64,000 bases of DNA. Source: Uloborus plumipes. Its lineage: Eukaryota; Arthropoda; Arachnida; Araneae; Uloboridae. Positions 13,545 through 25,298 of this stretch are shown in pieces (the first letter of the stretch is position 1; each line of letters starts with the position of its first letter). The notes under the pieces were generated by a model. The model saw nothing but the letters and a program-made list of their open reading frames with translations. It ran no database searches and was not told the DNA's origin. A program made the translations under genes and the position numbers. Where the stretch lies: the NCBI GenBank assembly GCA_038373865.1, contig JAXGGA010000469.1:1-64000 (forward strand), read 5' to 3'.

Positions 13545-16337
13545 AATGTTTTTCGTGTGTTTCTCTAAAATTTCATACCAGCTTAACCATGACTACCTAA
13601 CTCTTTTACACCAGAGCGAAACTGAAATCGAAAAAGAAAGAAAAGAAAACCTTCTATCTCATCACCCTATGACATATTTTTACTGTACTTTATTATATTT
13701 TGATATGTGCAAGTAATTTAATAATTAACTATGTATGTAGGCATAATTGAAATTTTGGAACTTATTATTATGCGTAAAACGGTCTTTAAACTTTGGAAAG
13801 CGTTTTGTTAGGAAGTTGCTCACAAAATACATTTTATTTCATAACACTGACTTTATTCTTTTTTCTTTTTAAAATGTTTTAAGACTCGTTTTTATTCAGT
13901 TGCTAAAATTTTGAATTTTCTTTTAATAAATAAATAAGTATGAATTTATATATTTAAAATATGTTTTCTTTTTTTTCATAATTTTCGTATCTGCATTTTC
14001 ACTGCATTATTGTTAGTAAGTTTCTACCCTTAAAACGCCATTTGTCAAAACGCATTTGTAAAGTAAAATTCAAATTCATTTCTTTTAAACTGTGCACAAC
14101 TAAAATATTTTTACCTATTGTTAGCACTTAAGGTTACCTTTCAGACTTCGTGGGACAAATTAACTCGAAAGTATAATATTTTCCATCCCTTTCCATTTAA
14201 ATATGCACATGCTTCTTTCTCCAACCCAAAAATCAATGTATAGCAGCAGCAGTAAAAACTGTCTGCTAACTTGTTTACGGTGCCCTAGCCCGGAATCATA
14301 AAGTAGGTGACACCGAGTACGTTCTAACCTGAGCTGAAACTATATCCCATGAAAGTGGGCAGCTGCTGAAAATGACTGTCATTTCTTTTTGACCATGTTT
14401 GCCTCCGTAAATTTCTCCTCCTGAAGGGGAACAACCGAGGCTGAGATGACTTCCACAATTTTACAGGTTCCGAATGATGGCGCAATATCAATAACGTTGA
14501 GTATCACTCGTTTCCAAGCACTCGATCATAACGGTTTCTGGCAAACGTTGGGGTGGGAAATGATAGGGGTGGACGCTGAGGACCTCTTTAAAGAAGGTAG
14601 CCGTAACAGCCTTTTTGTCAAATTTTCCCCTCCAGCAGCAGCAGCTATGGGGGAAGATAAACTGATGCCTTGAAGATGGAAACCGAAGTACCATGCAGTT
14701 TCTAGAAGTGCTTCCTAGCTACATTTTCGTTATTTGCATGCTGAGTGAATTATTAAACTCATACTTGAGTTATAGAATAGAAAATTGGTTTGAATTTTTT
14801 CCCCCATGAATAGCTGTTTATGGGAATAAAAATCTCGTGAGAAGCAATTGATATGAACTCACTACATTGTAATATTTATTTAATAAAAATATAGTATATT
14901 TTGTGAAATACCTTATGTAAAATATCATTCTCAACTGAAGCAATAAAAATACTATCAGCAAATATAATAAATACGTATTTAACAATAAAAAAACAGGTAT
15001 TCAATGATATGCGTGAAACTATTATTTTCAATCATACAGTTCAAACCTAAACACTCTTCAATACCCGATAAAGTTTTTTCATCATTTGGTAAGGTATATT
15101 AACCTGGTACTGAACAGAATATTGAAAAACATGTAATTTTAAGTTGAATTTAAATTTCATGAAACTGAATTAGAGAGATATAATCAATTGCGTTATCTCA
15201 AATTTACTGTGAAAAGGCAATTTTTTAATGTATTAGACAAGACATATACAATTAAATGCATCAAGTGTTTATAACAAATATCAGTTACTCTCGGCAAAAC
15301 GTTGTTACTGTATTTCTTTAAATTAAAGGCCGGATTTAAATTAAAAGCAGTGGTAACTAGCGTCTATTAACGAAAGGTTTACATTTTATGAGTTTGAATT
15401 ATAATACAGACGACTGTTGTCTTTATCTTTAATCGCAATACAGCTCTAACATTTCATCTAGCTTACCTCGATTTTTTAGTATTAAAAGATAACAATAATT
15501 TTGCATGTACATTGTATTCAAACGCATTGCATCAAGTTTCTTATCTCGTAAAAATACACAGGATGTAATGAACTCATTTAAAAGGATTGGTTTTGTGAAA
15601 CGTATTTAAAAGATGAAGCAGAAAGAAAATGTTTTGAAGTATCGAATTCGGTAAATGTAAAATTTTCTAGAATGAACCATTCACTGTGTCAGACTTTTTA
15701 CGTTAGATACTCATGAAAAAAAAAGCCGTTATTTTCTACTTTTTTTTTTTTTTTGAAAACTAATAAAGTAGACTTATTTTTGAAGCACGAACTAGCGGGA
15801 AACTTTTGAAATGCTTCCCGTGTGTTATATCCATTCCCATTATAGTAAACCAAAACAGGATGTTCTTTGTTAGGTTTTCTTCAAACAGCAGCTTGAGAAA
15901 AGCCCTGACGTCAGTTCTAGTTTTGGTCTGCAAGATATATCTACTAGGATAGAACATATTCCTCCCATTTATCATTCTCTTATTCCCTAGGTGTTTCTTC
16001 GTCTGCAGATAACAACTTTCTAGATTTTACCGTATCCCTATTTAATCGAATTTTGTTCAGGAAAAAGAAGCATAAATTGATCTGAAGATCCAATGATAAA
16101 GCGAAAATAATAAAGCGTTATTCTCAAACTTTGTAGAGAAAAAAATACATTAAGCAGAAATTTAGAGGAGACATTTAATAATTTATTATTCAGTCTACAT
16201 TTTTCTCTGAAGTACTTTAAGTGTTTATACGTGTACGCAGTAAAAAACATAATGGTAAGCGTTTTAATTGTTTCTTATTAATGAAAGAAAGCGCATTGAG
16301 TTGTTTTGAAGGGATTTTCGAGATATTTTCGTAAGTA
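13545..16337. other. No gene seen; AT-rich with one GC-richer patch
   Basis: Nothing coding is supported. The patch at about 14260-14700 is richer in GC and keeps overlapping open frames on both strands (75 and 68 codons). No domain, splice pair or codon signature stands out. It could be a conserved or exapted segment. The rest is AT-rich with poly-T tracts (e.g. 15741-15754). Confidence 0.45.
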
Positions 16338-16672
16338 CATTGTAAAAAATAGATGTTGATTTTACAGTAAAAAGAGCTTATTTTATAGCAACAAACTAAA
16401 AATTGCTAATTTTACACTAGTAAACTGTAAACTTGCTACCTTACAGCAATTAACTGTAAAATTGCTAGTTTTGCAGTTTATTACTCTGCATTTTAGATTT
16501 TTAACTGGAACATCTGCTGCCAATATGATACAGTTGTTTTTACAGTATAATATAGCTAGTTTTGTGGTTATAAACCAAAATTGTGGTAGTAAACTGTAAA
16601 AATGCTAAGTTTATATTTCATTACTGTGATTTTAAACTTTGACCTCTACTACCAGTATTAAACAATAAAACA
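16338..16672. repeat. MITE-like repeat rich in ACAGTAA/TTACTGT, copy 1
   Basis: The left end reads CATTGTAAAAAATAGATGTTG, close to the left end of the better-preserved copy at 63235 (CACTGTAAAAAAAATGAATG). The body is an irregular series of TTTTACAGT, AACTGTAAA, TTGCTA and TTATTACTGT words in alternating orientation. The distal part has GACCTCTACTACCAGTAT, matching the CTCTGCTGCCA/CTCGGCTGCCAGG block of the other copies. This copy is diverged, and its right boundary is approximate. Confidence 0.6.
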
Positions 16673-16999
16673 ATATATTCAAATAACTTTTCTAAAACTT
16701 TCAATGGTGTAGTCTCCACCGTGACCCCTTTTCCTCCTGTGGCATGCCTGATATACACAATTTTTGAATGAATCACTGGATTTTTTAAATTAATAAGTAG
16801 GCCATTGTCTGCTCTCTATTGCTGATCGTCTGCAGAAATTTTAACTATGAGTGTGTTGCCCCTCCTCCCCTTACATTTTAAACAGCCCTTCAGCGAAGAC
16901 TTTATATTCTCCCTTTATAGAGAGAAAAACTAAATTTGTTTAAAAATGACTTCTTTTAATACTTCAATTTGAGAAAGCAGAAACTTAATCTAGGGCGAC
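16673..16999. other. No gene seen
   Basis: A short spacer with moderately C/T-rich patches (16720-16740, 16858-16876) and no supported feature. It ends with AGGGCGAC at 16992-16999, the left target duplication of the next element. Confidence 0.5.
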
Positions 17000-17149
17000 C
17001 AAGGACGTCATTTCAAGTTTTTACAGGGGGGGGGGGGCAAAGGGTCTAAGCACAACGCTATTTCACCGGAAAACATCAAAAACCACTCCCACTTATATGC
17101 AAATACATTGATTTCTCAAAGCCAGGGGGGAGGCAAATGACGGGCCCTG
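17000..17149. mobile_element. hAT-type MITE with 8-bp target duplication AGGGCGAC
   Basis: The 150-bp element begins CAAGGACGTCATTTC and ends AAATGACGGGCCCTG. The inverted termini match CAGGG-type hAT TIRs. Identical 8-mers AGGGCGAC flank it at 16992-16999 and 17150-17157, the duplication length expected for hAT transposition. The interior shares a long G tract, AAAGGGTC and CACCGGAAAACATCAAAA with the copy at 13435-13544. It is non-coding, and mobilisation would need an hAT transposase not present here. Confidence 0.85.
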
Positions 17150-17157
17150 AGGGCGAC

Positions 17158-19504
17158 CCAACATTTAAAGAACGGTCGCGTTCCCCTCAATCGTAATTTC
17201 GCCGAGCTCCCCCCCCCCTCCCCAGAGAAAGAAAAATAAAAACGCCCTGCTTCAATAATGTTCATAAATACTTTTAAAATACCTTCCCTGACAAGTTTAT
17301 TCGTGTTGTCTGAGCCATAACTCCACTCCCCTGTCAGCAATGTTTGAGCTATTGTTATTAGAATAAATTGCTGAAATATTTCCTTATCAAGATTGTCGAT
17401 TTCTTTTCTTTGTAGCAGACACTTTCGGTAAGGGTGCTAATCCCCAAAGAGCGATGTTCACGCTCACCCCATACCTGTTCATTTTATGGAACATGATTCT
17501 TTGATGCCGTTACATAGATTAAAAAAATATATACCTATAATGACGTTCCTTACTAGGATGGAGCCATAGTTCTAGTCAGCCTGATGGTAATTAGGTCCCG
17601 CTAATTACATCTTCACGTCTTAAACGTTAGATACTGAATCGTAAGAGATCACACAAACACCACAGATTGTAAGCAATGCGCAAAAGGATGCTCTGTAAAG
17701 CCACTTTCTCGAGTAAAACCACTTTTCTTGTAAACGGGGTATCTTCCAAACTGTTTTCTTGGAGCAGGAGCAGGGGAATGCAAGGTAAGAAAGTCTAATA
17801 TGAACGACCCTAATGTGAGAATCTGACTTGTCTGATCCAGATGTCTTTCCAGTGTTTAGTCTTTTACAATTGAAGTTCTTGGGAGATGAAGGGGTTATGT
17901 GACAAAACAGAAATTGCAAATCGTTAAAGTTCAAAGTTTTATTATTGCAGTATTTGCAGTTTTTTTGTTTTCCGGTTTTGCCGTTAGTGTGCGCATGAAA
18001 TTGGTCTAATGACATCTATTTTTTGACGTATCAAGTTTTATTTGCTTACCTGTATCCATTGATCACCATTGTCTAGAGTGTTCATTTTTTAAAATGTAAC
18101 TTAGCCTCTTCATCCTCCGAGCACTTCAATTCTCCGGAAGCAACTATCAAAACAACATATGCATTCAAAGACTTATTATACCACTTGTCTGATCGGAATA
18201 GACACATTCGCAAATATATTATCATTTGAAACCTCATGCAACAACATTCAAGTTCTATAATGTGTATTATTCATCTTTGAACTGATAACATAAACCGACG
18301 ATATAACGCTACAACTGTTGTCAGTAATATTTTAATAATAAATAAATAAAACTAAGCAATTTTCTAAACTTTTTTGACTGTTTATATTCGTTTTAGTTTG
18401 CGTAGTAAACAATTTTATGTGTTTTCTGTATATATTTATTCTTTGCCTCAACGTTTAGCACTGCAATTGTCATTTTTTTTTTAAATGATTTGAATATACT
18501 GTTTTTAAACTGTAGAAAGTAGGTTTTACAATTAAATTAAATTCATGATTGAAGCTATGTATTTGTGCATACCCGCTTTTATTTCAAGAGTAAAATGTGT
18601 GAGCATTAAAAAATTGCTTTTTAAAAAAATGCGTGTATGATATGGATTACATTTAATGCGTTTTTGAGTGAATTGCACCATTGCTTTCTTAAGAATTATT
18701 TTTTTAATGCGCTATATACCGATGGAAAATATTTTCGCTTTAAACTATATTGATTTTCAAATAAGGGATTTTTGTAACTTTTAAAACAAGATCTTTCATA
18801 AAATCGTAATAATTTCTATAAATATCCTGCTACGCGATTTGGCAATTGGCACATCCCCTCCATTAACGGCAGCGCACAAAACCAATATCGAACTTTCGCT
18901 GAAATCCTACAGGATGATCAAACCGTCAGTTCCAAATCTCCAGCACATTATGCCGCAAAAAGAAGCAAAGACTAGAGGCCGTAATCACATCGATTGTGCT
19001 CTCCCATGAGAATCGTAATCGGTTTCGAGGGAGCGTTTGCTTGTTTATCTTGCCTCGAAAGTAAACCATTCAATAAAAATCGAAATTGTTTAAAGCGGCA
19101 CATCTTCCTTTCTTGTTTCTACTTTTTCATTTATTTTGGAAATTAAAACCACTCTTCGACTGGCTCTATTCTTTGAAATTCCATTTTATTCCCTCATTCA
19201 TCTTGCAAGGGGCGATTTATTTCAGAGTAAAATGCTACTTTACTTTGTTTCAACACACTAAGTGCAACAGTATTTACTTCTAATTGTTTGTTTTAACTCT
19301 ACTGCAGCTCAAACATATACGTTTCCGTCTACAATTCGACAATATGTAAACCTATTATTTTATCATTATGTACGTGGTCGTTTATGGAGTACGTGTCTTT
19401 CTAATCAAACGGATTATCTTTGCATATTGCAATATGAAACGTGTAAAATAAGCACATTAATTTTGCATTATTCTTTATCACTAAAAATAATTTTTAAGAA
19501 TTAA
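17158..19504. other. No gene supported; one long open frame and a GC-richer patch
   Basis: A 131-codon open frame on the minus strand (17620-18015) is the longest outside repeats. It has a Cys/Asn/Lys-rich first half and no recognisable domain, and no splice or promoter context supports it. A GC-richer patch at about 18835-19040 has no clear reading frame and may be a conserved or regulatory segment. The remainder is AT-rich with no bounded repeats. Confidence 0.45.
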
Positions 19505-19800
19505 AAATAAGTATGTATGCATGTATATGTATGTATGCGTATGTATATATGTATGCGCATATGTGTAGGTATGAATGTATGTTTGTAAGTATGTATGCGT
19601 GTATATGTTTGTATGTATGTATGGTATGTTTGTCTGGCTTGTTTGTATGGTATGTATGTATGTAAGTATATATGCGTGTACATTTGTGTATGTATGTATG
19701 TATGCGCTTACGTACGTGCGCACGTATGTATGTATGGAGGTATTTATGTATGCATTTGTATATGTAAATTTCTGCATGGATATGTATGCCTCTCTGCGTG
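19505..19800. repeat. Degenerate (TATG)n tetranucleotide microsatellite
   Basis: About 295 bp of TATG/TGTA tetranucleotide repeats with interspersed GCG, TTTG and GGTA variants. Several overlapping open frames on both strands (Tyr/Val/Cys/Met-rich on plus, Tyr/Thr/His-rich on minus) exist only because of the repeat and are not genes. Confidence 0.95.
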
Positions 19801-20410
19801 CGTGCACGCTCATTTTTTGAAAGACCTTTATTGGGTCAAAATAATTCGCCACTAGATGTACGAATTGGCATCTCCGTGCGAGTACAGCTAATTTTGACTT
19901 TTTTGAAATCTGTACATTATCTCAAGGTAAAGGACCATTCTACTAATCAATTGTAAACAAGAAAAACGGCAGTCGTAGGATTCGTTGACTGACAGTGTGT
20001 TTTCATTGAATAGCATTAACTTATAATGCTATAGGTATATTGAAGAAACAAGCAGATTTAAAATTTCGTTAATGTAGTTAAATTTATCAATTTGATATCA
20101 TAGGTTCATATTGCTATATAGCTATATTGTTATTCAACAAACACTAGCTTCTGTTGACCTGTTCCGCAACTGTTTTTTTTCTTTTTTAATATTAACAAAT
20201 CGCATTGTCGGATATATTTGAACCAGCAAACTTTGAGTTACATCCGAATGTAATTTGGATGATTCGCTACGAATAATTCGCTACACATGAATTGTTAAAA
20301 TACTTTTTATAACAATGATCTGCGTATGCTCTTTGAAATAAGCATGAATAGCTTTTGTCCCATTTATTCTGGAAGCCAGGCCCCCATAAGAACCATAGCT
20401 TCAAAATATA
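19801..20410. other. No gene seen; AT-rich
   Basis: No feature is supported up to the Helitron boundary. The dinucleotide immediately left of the Helitron ends in A, as expected for an A|T insertion site. Confidence 0.5.
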
Positions 20411-20974
20411 TCTATACTAATAATATAAAACTGAACTGTTTATTTGTTTGTTTGAACATATTATTCTCAGGAACTACTGGTTCGCATTGAAAAATTATTT
20501 TTGTGTTAAATAGTCCATATAATCAGGAATTCTTTAGGCCATGGTAACATTGCGCTACATTTAAGGAGCTATTATTATAGTTCAAAAATAATAATGGTCG
20601 AAAAGCACCATCGGATTAGTTTCCACTCTTTATATTAAAAATTCATTAAAAGTATTGTTTTGGTAACTGTGTGTAGATGGAGCTGGCCGACAATGGCACA
20701 GACTTGAATTTTTGCGTTTCCCCGTGTATTTTTTTTTACTATTTTCTTATCATATACATATCATATCGTGGTGTACTTAAAATATTTATTCAATAGATTG
20801 ATGCCTTATTAAAGCGGATGAAACCATGAGTAACAGCTATGCCCTAATAAAGATTTTTGTAGTAACAACTTATATCCATTTTACTCAAGGAAATTCATTT
20901 TTCCTTCTTTTTGTTCAAGGTTTGTGAATCTTTTGTTCAGAGGTAGCCCGTGCAATGCCGGGAAACGCAGCTAG
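20411..20974 (+). mobile_element. Non-autonomous Helitron, 564 bp
   Basis: The 5' end is TCTATACTAATAATATAAAA and the 3' end is GCCCGTGCAATGCCGGGAAACGCAGCTAG. A short CCCG/CGGG hairpin lies about 9 bases before the terminal CTAG. It sits between a flanking A and a flanking T without target duplication, exactly the Helitron insertion rule (5' TC, 3' hairpin plus CTRR, insertion into AT). There is no Rep/helicase coding capacity, so it depends on an autonomous partner using rolling-circle transposition. Both ends are clear. Confidence 0.9.
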
Positions 20975-23453
20975 TTCCAGATAAAAATCAATACTTTTGT
21001 CTATTATTTTGAATTAAACTCGATTCATTACAAAAGTTTGCTCTTTCAAAAAATTAATTTATCTATTTAATTTATGAATTTATCTATTAAAATAAGTTTC
21101 TTATAACGTAAAATATACAAACTTTTTGGGACTAAAGAGCTCGTTTAATTAGGAAATGGAATACTTTTGTTCTTGTGGCTGCTTAGAGAAAGTAAAAGTA
21201 ATTTTGGTATCCGGTTGTGTCCAACTTTCCCGTATTTCAACCTTGCAATAAAATCAGAAATTTTCAAAACTTTTTTTTTTCTTTCCAATTTCAGTGTCAA
21301 TATTTTCCATGCGTAAAATATATTCTTTCATTTCCTAAATTTCTTTTCTCACGTCAACTCCGAGCAAGTATCTTTTCAGCCCACAATATAACTCATTCAA
21401 TAAGTGATGGTGTTTAGCTCTTCTTCCCTTTTCAATGTCACCCTCAAGGTATGCATCCCAAACTACTTCTAACATCTTGACGTGCTTGCTAAAAATGCGT
21501 CTTACCTGACTTAACGCTTTGAAATATCTGCCCGTGACAATGTGCAATGAAGCTCTCTCATATGTTGAGTGGTTTAGACCCGCAGGGCATAACGCTGTTT
21601 TTTATCAAAAATTTCTTGTTCACCCTTCAAAATAGAGAGGTAATTTTTTTATCTTTATCGTTTAGCAACCTCTTAAATTGATAAAGTTCCCGAAATATCG
21701 CTCTTCAACCCTCAAGACATAAGATGCATCTTTATCAGAATATTTGGTGTTGGTGAAAGAAAAAAGTTATTATCGTACTGAGGGGTAATGTAAAATACTT
21801 AACGTTAGCCCGGCTTTGTTAGCTATTCTGTTTAAACTGATTTCATTATTTAAGCAAAACAAGTTTACTTTTGAATAAGAGAGGGAGAAAATTAACTACT
21901 TAGGAATTACAAAACTGTTTCAACCAAAAATTATTCATGATGTTTTAAGTACGTAGTCGATTCGTGTTTGTAGACGTTATGTTTTTTTAAATAGACAATA
22001 TATATGTATAGTAGGGCGGGCTACCACGTCATGCCTAACAGAAATTATTTATTAAAACTGTTATGTTAATGAAAATTGAAAAATAATGTCTATATTTTTC
22101 TTAACTGTAAGTCTAGATGCTGTGTTACAGTGTTCAGCACTAACAAATACGAAATAAATGATTTATTAATAAAAATCGAAATTGTCTCTTTGAGGCAATT
22201 ACCTTGACTGCCAAGCTATTTGCCCCACTCCACCAAGATCTACTGTCTGAGTTTCTTACCTTCCGCGTATTTACGCCTGCGTCAGGTCTTCTCTGATCTT
22301 ACCAAAGCAGGGATGATAGGTAAGATAACAATAAAGGGAAGAATAATAATAAGCATTTTGAGCCGTATGAAACAGCGTAGAATGATACTAATTTCAAATA
22401 CACAGTTCAGTTAAATAAAAAGGGATATAGCAAATGCAAGTTTTAAATTGAAAAATTTGGAAAGTTTCCATTCGCAACCCATCACCCCTTTTTTAAGTGG
22501 AATGGTTTTCGAGTGCTAGGCGCGATTTTTACGGACGGACAGTATGTGCCACTTAAAATAACATATAAGACATTGTAATTGAGAAAATTAGTAGTAGTTA
22601 TCGACATTAATGCAAAATTATTTTTAAATAAGAAAAATGAGATTTTGCATGATTTTTTCTTATACTTATGGCTGTTTGCACTACATAGCTAACTTTTGGG
22701 GCAACTATATGAATAAGTCTCATAAAGCTGTGTCTAACGTGAGGAATATCCCTATCTTGCGTCATCAATGAGGAAAAAAACCGTTGAACAGGCAGGGCAT
22801 ATAACCTGCTTGTGAATGTTATTTGAACCACTCCCTAGTTATGAAGAAACATAATCAAAACCACAACTGCTCATTTTAAGAACAAGATAATTTTTGAGGA
22901 CGACATGAGTGACTTGAATTTACATTAAACCTTTGTTTTTCAATTCAAATGCGTTTTCTTCAAATTAATTTCAAAATTTCACATAAGTTCACAAATAGTT
23001 TACTATTTTGACAAAATTTTCGTTTACTGGTACTGAAAAAAAACTTTATTTAACAGTGACTATCTGTTCTTATTTTCCCCCATTAATATTACTCCTTTTT
23101 GTTAGACTTATTACATGTTAAATTAAAAAAATAATAATAATAGTTTTAACATGTGTTCCGATCTATCCCTATCAGAGCAAAACAAGACCGAATTTTAAAA
23201 TAATCTTTAACTAAAAAGTATACCGATTTATCCCGCTTTGCGGTACATAAAATTAGCACACGAAATAATTGTATTTGAAAAATATATCCAAAGAAAGTAA
23301 TACAGAGATTTCCCAAAAGAAAACCGTTTTGAAGCTTAGGTAATAAATTTAATAAGAAATTGTATACATTTCTTTCACGTCTAATGCATATTTTTTTATA
23401 TTTTTAAAATAAAACTCAACTGATTTATCTAATTAATTTCAGCGCAGTTTATT
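20975..23453. other. No gene supported; AT-rich with one GC-richer patch
   Basis: A patch at about 22195-22325 has a pyrimidine-rich lead, a short open stretch and a GTAAGA donor-like word after GGATGATAG (about 22318). This gives a weak exon-like signal without a consistent frame. Nothing else is supported. Confidence 0.45.
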
Positions 23454-23455
23454 TA

Positions 23456-25033
23456 CACTCATGTCCAAAATTATCTTAACATGCACAAATTCATGGATTT
23501 CTCAGAAACTGTGATCTATGAATTTGTGATGTTTTGTGGAATGTTACATAGCACTATGACACATAAATAACAAAAGGAAAAAATAAGGGCATTGCACATA
23601 ATATAAAATTGTAGCATGAAACGTGAAAAATGGAAATAAAATGTGAAATAACAATTTCAGAGAAATACGAATAACGCAGCACAGAATTAAGCCTCACAAT
23701 TTGAATGCGGGATATGATCTCCCCTGACGTGTATACACATATCACAACGTGTTTTCATGCTGGCAATAACGTTGTTAGCCACAGTTAGGGGAATTAAGAC
23801 CCACTCTTTAAGTAATGCCACCTTCAGAGCATTTGGAGTTCAAGGAGGATGAGTTCTACGTGCAACTGCTCTTCCACGGTAGTCCCATAAATTCTCTATC
23901 GGATTCAGATCAGCAGACTTTGCTGGCCATCGTATTCGCTCAATGCCTTCACTTTTGAGGAAGTCGTCAACGAGCATTGCTCGATGTGGAAGAGCATTAT
24001 TGTCCATAAATGAAAAGTCAAATCCATATGTACCTCTGAAAGTCTGACATATGGTTGTGGTACCGCATCTCGATACCTCTCGCCTGTCACAGATCTACTG
24101 TCGAAGACGTGTAGGGGCGTACGTCCATTGATCATTATTTCTCCCCATAGCATCACACCTGTACAACCAAAATGGTCATGTTCCATAATGTTTGAGGGAT
24201 TAATTCGTGTTCCTGACTTTATCCACATGTAAACCTGTCTAGAATCACCTGTAAAACTAAATCTCGGCTCATCAGTAAACAGAACATGGGATCATTGGTC
24301 TTCACTCCAGTTCTAATAAGTTCTGCACCAATTCCGAACGCATACCCTCGGGCACATACAGTGAAACACATACCCTTGGCCTTCTGTCATAAAGGCCTGT
24401 ATCATTAAGCTTTCTGTATACCGTTTGCCTTGATACCGCAGTTTCAGTGGCGGCTACAAACTCCGAAGCTAACTGGCGAGCAGTAGATTTCCAGTTATGA
24501 TGGGCAGTTAGTGCTAAATATCGATCTTCGGCAGCAGTTGTCATTGGTTTTAGGCCTTGTCCAGCCCTTCTTACAACAGTTCTCTCGTTTTAAAACTGTT
24601 TCCACAATGCAAAGACTGTCTGTCGTGAAATATTCAGACATCTGGCTACTTCCGTGATAGCCTGCCCTGCTTCTAAACGGTCGATGAGTTGCCACTTCAT
24701 AGAGATGATACTTTGAAGCCAAATGATACCAAATGATACTTTGAAGCCATAACAAACCGATTTGAGCCCCTTACACACTGAAATCACACACACACACAAA
24801 CTTTATATCGTAGATATTCACTAAGTTACTCGTTTTGCGCAAAGCGCTTGGTTACGCATCGGATGACGTAAACCTACATTTACATCTCACAGACTCGTTT
24901 GATAACGTTTTATTGGATAATGCTAATTAGGCTTATTTCTCACACATTTTCTGCAAAATTGGATCACATTGATCAGATATTTCATTGAATATCATTAATT
25001 TTGTGTATGTAAAGATAATTTCGGACATGAGTG
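23456..25033 (-). mobile_element. Tc1-type transposon, copy 2 (complete but inactive)
   Basis: A 1578-bp element flanked by TA at 23454-23455 and 25034-25035. The left TIR starts CACTCATGTCCAAAATTATC, and the right one read inward starts CACTCATGTCCGAAATTATC. Similarity continues for about 30 bp. The transposase lies on the minus strand, leaving long non-coding flanks of about 230 and 330 bp. A 14-bp direct repeat (GATACTTTGAAGCC) occurs at 24707-24720 and 24735-24748, a small internal duplication just upstream of the coding start. Confidence 0.95.
23687..24700 (-). pseudogene. Tc1-family transposase pseudogene (copy 2)
   Basis: Length is about 338 codons, the usual size for a Tc1 transposase. 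The likely start is the ATG at 24700, giving MKWQLIDRLEAGQAITEVAR and then LNISRQTVF, the first helix-turn-helix. A second DNA-binding block is at 24302-24544 (ARQLASEF, SRQTVYRKL). The catalytic domain keeps VLFTDEPRFSF (first Asp), MDNNALPHRAM (second Asp) and SADLNPIENLWDY (Glu). I count 35 residues between the second Asp and the Glu. The C-terminus ends in the NCEA region at a TAA (23687-23689). Frameshifts divide it into at least three pieces, and the second Asp lies in a different frame from the first. All three catalytic residues survive, so this copy decayed by indels rather than by loss of the active site. Confidence 0.9.
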
Positions 25034-25190
25034 TAGATCAAACATTTAGAGTCGAAACTTAGCTTGATTATTTTTTATTAACATTATATGTGTGTTGTAA
25101 AATAATATAAAACAACGTTTTAATGCTCAAGCAAAGAAAATGAATAGGCGAATCTTGGAGTTAGAATGCCTTTTAATTCATAAGCTAATT

Positions 25191-25298
25191 CCCAAGTAGC
25201 ACACTTCGTTTTTTAAAGGTTGTAAAATGGTTATTAACGTTGTGACAACGGAACAAAAACGTTTATAAAACGTTTAAACGTTTTTTGTGCTACCTGGG
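25191..25298. mobile_element. Small MITE, CCCAAGTAGCAC / GTGCTACCTGGG
   Basis: A 108-bp unit with terminal inverted repeats CCCAAGTAGCACA and TGTGCTACCTGGG (one mismatch in 12). The interior has nested palindromic AAACGTTT words (AAAACGTTTATAAAACGTTT). No clear target duplication was found, and the superfamily is not assigned. Confidence 0.6.

Noticed and set aside
17620..18015. 131-codon minus-strand open frame
   Set aside because: Longest frame outside repeats, but with no recognisable domain, no splice or promoter context and no codon signature distinguishable by eye. Compatible with chance in 64 kb.
19481..19855. Open frames of 60-123 codons rich in Tyr, Thr, His, Val, Cys
   Set aside because: By-products of the TATG microsatellite, present on both strands at once.
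22220..22325. Exon ending at a GTAAGA donor
   Set aside because: No strong acceptor, and the frames entering the donor are inconsistent.
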